From positions 1 through 34,175 of the forward strand of contig JAFVGZ010000008.1 of NCBI GenBank assembly GCA_017478025.1: DNA of 34,175 nt, in the 5' to 3' direction. Shown here piece after piece: positions 30,143 through 34,175 of this stretch. Under the pieces are notes generated by a model that saw only the letters and a program-made list of their open reading frames with translations, was not told the DNA's origin and did no database searches. How positions within the stretch are numbered: the stretch's first letter is position 1; each line of letters begins with the position of its first letter. Position numbers and translations under genes: made by a program. This DNA comes from Prevotella sp. GTDB taxonomy: Bacteria > Bacteroidota > Bacteroidia > Bacteroidales > Bacteroidaceae.

Positions 30143-33100
30143 ATGAAAAGACTACTACTAACCTTCACAATAATCATTGTGGGCATGACGTGTGTCCATG
30201 CCTTCCATCTCCAGTCGCGCTTGATAAACATGGAGAGCGGTTTGCCAGACAATAACGTCCGCAGCCTGTGCCAGGATGACAAGGGGTACATCTGGCTCGG
30301 CACGCCGAATGGCCTGTACCGCTATGACGGATACTCCTTTATCACCTTCCGCTATGCTGCCGAGGGCAATATGCGGCTGCTGAACAACAATCATATCACC
30401 GCCATACGTGCTAAAGGAAACCTCGTTTTCATCAGAGAAGCGGGCAACCATTTCTCTGTCTTTGACACTCATCTCAACCGCTTCATTGAGAAGCATGATA
30501 AAGATGCAGAGGATTATTTCGCCTCAAAAAAGACGGACTGGCTCCATCATCGGCTCGTCGCACCCTACGTGAAAAGCGTGATAGCCAATGGCGGCAACGT
30601 CATAGAGGACAACAAGGGCAATCCCGTGGTGATAGACAACAGCGGACTCTTGTGGCACATCAACAAGAATACCGGCGAAACTGTCAAGATGAGGGTGTAT
30701 GACGAATATCTCTACCCTCTCATCAGCAGTCATAAGTATAAGGTGTGCCTCACTGACGATGGCGGACAGATATGGGTGAGCACCAACGGATGTGGCATCA
30801 CGGTATATGACAAGGCAGAGGGCACTACGCAGCAGATACGCCATAGCTCGGGACTCATACCCACTGATTATATCCTTGACATGCTTATAGACAACTTAGG
30901 GAACGTGTGGGTAGTGAACGAATATCACGGTCTGACGTGTCTGAAGGTAACAAGGTCCAACGGACAAGACATACTCCTAAACCCCGACACCCATGAGATG
31001 CGCAGCAACCAGATATACATCATCCATCAGACGGCAGACTCTACGTACCTTATTGCCAACACCAAGGGCGACGCATGGTTTGCAGGACGCGATATGCAAA
31101 TACCCGCACATCCCTCGGTCACCGGACAAGACATCCATGCTATCTGCAACGATGGTAACGGGATGCTGATAGGAACGCGGCAGCAGGGACTGAGGACGGC
31201 AGACGGAAAGTGGTATCGGCACAATGACAGAGATCCCGGTAGCCTGTCATCCAACAATATCTACTACATCTTCAAGGACAAGGATAAGAATGTGTGGGTG
31301 GCTGGACAGGACTCACCGCTGGACCTCGCCACTCCCAAAGAGGACGGCAGCCTCAGCTTCCAGCATTTCTTTGATGCAGACTTTGGAGCCAGGGTGCTGA
31401 TGCAAGACAAGAGAGGATGGCTATGGGTAGGAGCGAAAAAGGGGCTCTACAGGTTCCTGCCACACGAGCTGAAGCTAAATCCGCAGCGTTATGAAAGGAT
31501 GCTTTCAGAAGAGGAAACCGACTTCAGCCCCGTGAGTACCATTCTGGAAGACAGTCACTACAGGATATGGGCAGGAACCATAGGCAGCGGAGTATTCTTG
31601 GTGGAGAATGGAAAGCACACTAAACTCACTACCGCGAACGGACTGTGCTCTAATGAAATCCACGCACTTGCAGAGGATAACTACGGACACATCTGGATAG
31701 CGACGAGCAGCGGTATCACTATCCTTGACCCCGACTCGCGGGAATATACCCATATCCTGACGCACTCACAGCCGCTACTGGATCGTTATTCCGACAACTG
31801 TGTATGCAAGTTGCCGGACGGCAGGCTCGCATTCGGAACCAATATGGGCATGAGGATATTCACTCCGACCAAGAGTATCACATCTACACTGAAGAAGGTG
31901 CCTCCAACCATTACCAACATCATGATCAACGGCGTACCGCTACAACAGATGGGAGACGATGCTCCGCTCAGCGTGGCACCAGATGATGCAGAGACACTGA
32001 CTCTGAATCATGACCAGAACTCACTGACGATAGAATGCACTCACTTCAACTGGTTCTCTGCAAGAGGCACTACATACAGCTTCTTTCTTGAAGGATATGA
32101 CCGGAAATGGAGCGAGCCGTCACCGCATAACTTTGCCACATACAAGAACCTGCCCCCAGGTAAATATGTGCTACACATCAAGTCCTTTGACAACACATCA
32201 CAGAAGGATGCCGAGCACCTGCTCACCATCGTCATACGTCATCCTTGGTGGGCTACATGGTGGGCATATCTCATCTATCTCACCCTGCTTGCTGCAATAG
32301 GGCTGGCAGTATATCGCCAGTTGCGCACGGTCTATCAGTTGCGACGCCGCATCAGCATCGAGAAGGAGCTGACTGACTATAAGCTGCAATTCTTCACAAA
32401 CATATCACATGAATTCCGTACTCCGCTGACCATCATACGCGGTGCAATGGACCGCATCAGGGCCATAGGGGGAATGCCGGCAGAACTGCGCCAGCCTATA
32501 AGCAACATGGAGCATAGCACTAACCGTATGCTAAGGCTCATAAATCAGCTGCTCGAATTCAGGAAGATGCAAAACAACAAGCTGCAACTTGCACTCGAGG
32601 AGACGGATGTTGTAGCTTTCGTACAGGATATATTCCATCATTTCACCGACCTGGCACAAAACAAGCGCGTCAGCTATACCTTTGTCTCAAGCTCAAAGAA
32701 GTTCCTAATGCCTGTTGACAGGCAGCACTTAGACAAAATAGTTCACAATCTCCTGTCAAATGCACTCAAATATACTCCCTCCGGAGGAAGCGTAGCAGTG
32801 AGCGTAAAGAATGGTAAGGGGGAGCTGATTATCTCCGTTAAGGACACCGGTGTCGGCATACCCAAAGAGAAGCAGCCCGAACTCTTCCATCGCTTCATGC
32901 AAAGCACGTTCTCCGCTGACAGCATCGGAATAGGTCTGCACCTGACCAAGGCGCTCGTGGAGAGGCATCATGGACAGATACAATTCAAAGAGAACAGCCC
33001 CACAGGCTCTGTCTTCACCGTCTCACTGCCTACTGATATGAGCGTATATCAGCCCGAAGATTTCCTCAGGCAGTCCAAATTGGAACGGAAGGTCGTGGCG

Positions 33101-33937
33101 CAGGAGATACCATACCATGAGTTGCTGCCCACACCGATGAACGACAGGAATATCCTGGTGACAGATGATGACCCTGATATATCGGCATTCCTGAAACAGA
33201 CATTGCAACCATATTTTCACGTGGAGACGGCGATGGACGGCCAGACAGCACTCGACATGATACAACAGAAGCAGCCCGACTTGGTAATCAGCGATGTCGT
33301 AATGCCTGTCATGGACGGCTATGAACTGACTCGACGCATACGCAGCAATAAAGCTACGCAGACCATACCCGTCATTCTGCTTACCGCACTTGATGCTGAC
33401 GATAAACATCTCAAGGGTATAAAGGAAGGAGCCGATGCCTATATCACAAAACCATTCGACATGCAGCTGCTGATAGCCACATGCCGACAACTGATAGAAC
33501 AGAGAGACAAGATACACCACAGTGCTGCCAACAATGCCGACACGACATCGCGCACGGTAGCACCGCCTGAGATAATAGTGGAAGAAAGGGACAAGCGTCT
33601 GCTCAACGCAATGAACACATGGCTCTACTCACACGTAGGAGACCCCATGCTATCAGTCGATGACTGGGCAGAGGCAATGGGATACAACAGGTCTATATTC
33701 TATAAAAAGGTAAAGGCACTGACAGGACAGACACCTGCCGACTATATACGCACACTGCGCATGGACCGCGCGGCACAGATGCTGGAAGATGAAACCGTAA
33801 CTGTTGCTGAGGTGTGCTACAGTGTGGGCATCAGTGACCCACACTATTTCACCAAGGTATTCAAGCAACAGTTCGGCATATCTCCAAAGAAGTATCAGCA
33901 GGGGAAGAAAGCAGGAAAGCCCGCTCCGCAAGAATAA
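30143..33937 (+). CDS. Hybrid two-component system regulator (HTCS), probable pectin sensor
   Basis: A 1264-residue single-chain sensor and regulator. In order: signal peptide or anchor (1-20); a periplasmic sensor of two seven-bladed propellers built from two-component-propeller repeats (W-L-G-T-P-N-G-L-Y-R, W-V-S-T-N-G, W-I-A-T-S-S-G-I and similar; about 25-590); a Y_Y_Y domain (about 600-695); a membrane helix (about 701-725); histidine kinase with phospho-acceptor His756 in N-I-S-H-E-F-R-T-P-L; ATPase domain with N-L-L-S-N-A-L-K-Y-T and D-T-G-V-G-I-P; receiver domain with Asp1051 in I-S-D-V-V-M-P-V-M-D-G; and a C-terminal AraC-type DNA-binding domain (about 1155-1260). Such proteins sense released oligosaccharides in the periplasm and activate neighbouring polysaccharide genes. 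The GH106/PL11 neighbours suggest a rhamnogalacturonan fragment as ligand. Confidence 0.96.
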   Translation: MKRLLLTFTIIIVGMTCVHAFHLQSRLINMESGLPDNNVRSLCQDDKGYIWLGTPNGLYRYDGYSFITFRYAAEGNMRLLNNNHITAIRAKGNLVFIREAGNHFSVFDTHLNRFIEKHDKDAEDYFASKKTDWLHHRLVAPYVKSVIANGGNVIEDNKGNPVVIDNSGLLWHINKNTGETVKMRVYDEYLYPLISSHKYKVCLTDDGGQIWVSTNGCGITVYDKAEGTTQQIRHSSGLIPTDYILDMLIDNLGNVWVVNEYHGLTCLKVTRSNGQDILLNPDTHEMRSNQIYIIHQTADSTYLIANTKGDAWFAGRDMQIPAHPSVTGQDIHAICNDGNGMLIGTRQQGLRTADGKWYRHNDRDPGSLSSNNIYYIFKDKDKNVWVAGQDSPLDLATPKEDGSLSFQHFFDADFGARVLMQDKRGWLWVGAKKGLYRFLPHELKLNPQRYERMLSEEETDFSPVSTILEDSHYRIWAGTIGSGVFLVENGKHTKLTTANGLCSNEIHALAEDNYGHIWIATSSGITILDPDSREYTHILTHSQPLLDRYSDNCVCKLPDGRLAFGTNMGMRIFTPTKSITSTLKKVPPTITNIMINGVPLQQMGDDAPLSVAPDDAETLTLNHDQNSLTIECTHFNWFSARGTTYSFFLEGYDRKWSEPSPHNFATYKNLPPGKYVLHIKSFDNTSQKDAEHLLTIVIRHPWWATWWAYLIYLTLLAAIGLAVYRQLRTVYQLRRRISIEKELTDYKLQFFTNISHEFRTPLTIIRGAMDRIRAIGGMPAELRQPISNMEHSTNRMLRLINQLLEFRKMQNNKLQLALEETDVVAFVQDIFHHFTDLAQNKRVSYTFVSSSKKFLMPVDRQHLDKIVHNLLSNALKYTPSGGSVAVSVKNGKGELIISVKDTGVGIPKEKQPELFHRFMQSTFSADSIGIGLHLTKALVERHHGQIQFKENSPTGSVFTVSLPTDMSVYQPEDFLRQSKLERKVVAQEIPYHELLPTPMNDRNILVTDDDPDISAFLKQTLQPYFHVETAMDGQTALDMIQQKQPDLVISDVVMPVMDGYELTRRIRSNKATQTIPVILLTALDADDKHLKGIKEGADAYITKPFDMQLLIATCRQLIEQRDKIHHSAANNADTTSRTVAPPEIIVEERDKRLLNAMNTWLYSHVGDPMLSVDDWAEAMGYNRSIFYKKVKALTGQTPADYIRTLRMDRAAQMLEDETVTVAEVCYSVGISDPHYFTKVFKQQFGISPKKYQQGKKAGKPAPQE

Positions 33938-34106
33938 AGTCCCACACAAGGAATGGGGCAGACTGTCCGAGAACTCTGAAGTAACAGTTTAGGATAAATT
34001 TTTGCAACCATCTAATTATCAAATAGTTTAATCGTTTTTAACTCTATATATTCTTTATTCTGCGATATTTTTTGTACCTTTACACCTGATTTAAGGTATC
34101 AGAGAT

Positions 34107-34175
34107 ATGGCATACATAAAAGGTGAAGACCGCCGGCAGTACATTCTGTTTCCCAACTGCATAGACGAATATGTA
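34107..34175 (+). CDS. N-terminus of a transposase, IS1182-like (3' partial)
   Basis: The last 23 codons of the window read M-A-Y-I-K-G-E-D-R-R-Q, then Y-I-L-F-P-N-C-I-D-E-Y-V. This resembles from memory the start of Bacteroidales IS1182-family transposases (M-A-Y-I-x-G-E-x-R-x-Q, a Phe/Leu-Pro pair, then I-D-x-Y-V/I). The gene runs off the right edge. I cannot place the left inverted repeat of the element with confidence between 33938 and 34106. An insertion sequence would mark the end of the pectin gene set. Confidence 0.6.
   Translation, partial: MAYIKGEDRRQYILFPNCIDEYV

Noticed and set aside
33938-34106. Left inverted repeat of an insertion sequence
   Set aside because: The right end is outside the window, so no inverted-repeat pair can be shown.

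Overview
The window looks like chromosomal DNA of a gut- or rumen-type Bacteroidales, most likely a Prevotellaceae (Prevotella/Segatella-like) organism. The reasons are: promoters of the Bacteroidetes form TTG-N18..20-TAnnTTTG; no clear Shine-Dalgarno sequences; a hybrid two-component regulator of the polysaccharide-utilisation type; a DUF2851 gene and a fused SpmA-SpmB gene; several secreted proteins ending in a short G-[IL]-Y-I-x-[ND]-G-K-K-V-I-K tail; and an S46 dipeptidyl peptidase.

Left third (1-11.7 kb), mostly household genes on the + strand. It holds the 3' end of a surface protein; a metal-efflux permease with a His-rich linker and a C-terminal HMA domain; a zinc-ribbon Nudix hydrolase; tRNA-Lys(TTT) on the minus strand; an AI-2E/PerM-type transporter; rsmI overlapping a DUF2851 gene by one base; SpmAB; a polysaccharide flippase; and a Na/Pi cotransporter with a PhoU-like tail that overlaps the flippase by four bases.

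Middle (11.8-15.95 kb): a secreted heparinase II/III-like protein and a DPP7-like S46 peptidase.

Right half (15.95-33.9 kb): a pectin (rhamnogalacturonan-I-like) degradation region. A GH43-GH28 fusion, a 58-residue peptide gene and a two-repeat secreted protein lie on the minus strand. Diverging from them on the + strand are a GH106 alpha-L-rhamnosidase, a large secreted binding/coiled-coil protein, a PL11 rhamnogalacturonan lyase and a hybrid two-component regulator that probably controls the set. No SusC/SusD pair is present in the window. The right edge cuts into what looks like an IS1182-type transposase.

The most unusual material is intergenic. (1) At 7991-8319 there are two neighbouring arrays, each of four 17-bp dyads on an exact 22-bp period but with different dyad sequences. 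They share the left flank GTAAGACAAT, and a single copy of the second type lies in the 5' leader of the GH106 gene at 20931-20981. (2) A roughly 33-bp core sequence (2957-2989, 8382-8414, and a partial inverted copy at 18963-18984) lies each time between direct copies of the local sequence. In the two full cases it is followed by an inverted copy of that local sequence, suggesting an undescribed small element or duplication mechanism. One copy has duplicated the 3' end of tRNA-Lys and the other a promoter. (3) Tandem 8-bp TTAACRAA arrays fill whole gene-to-gene spacers. All of this was read by eye; no database search was made.
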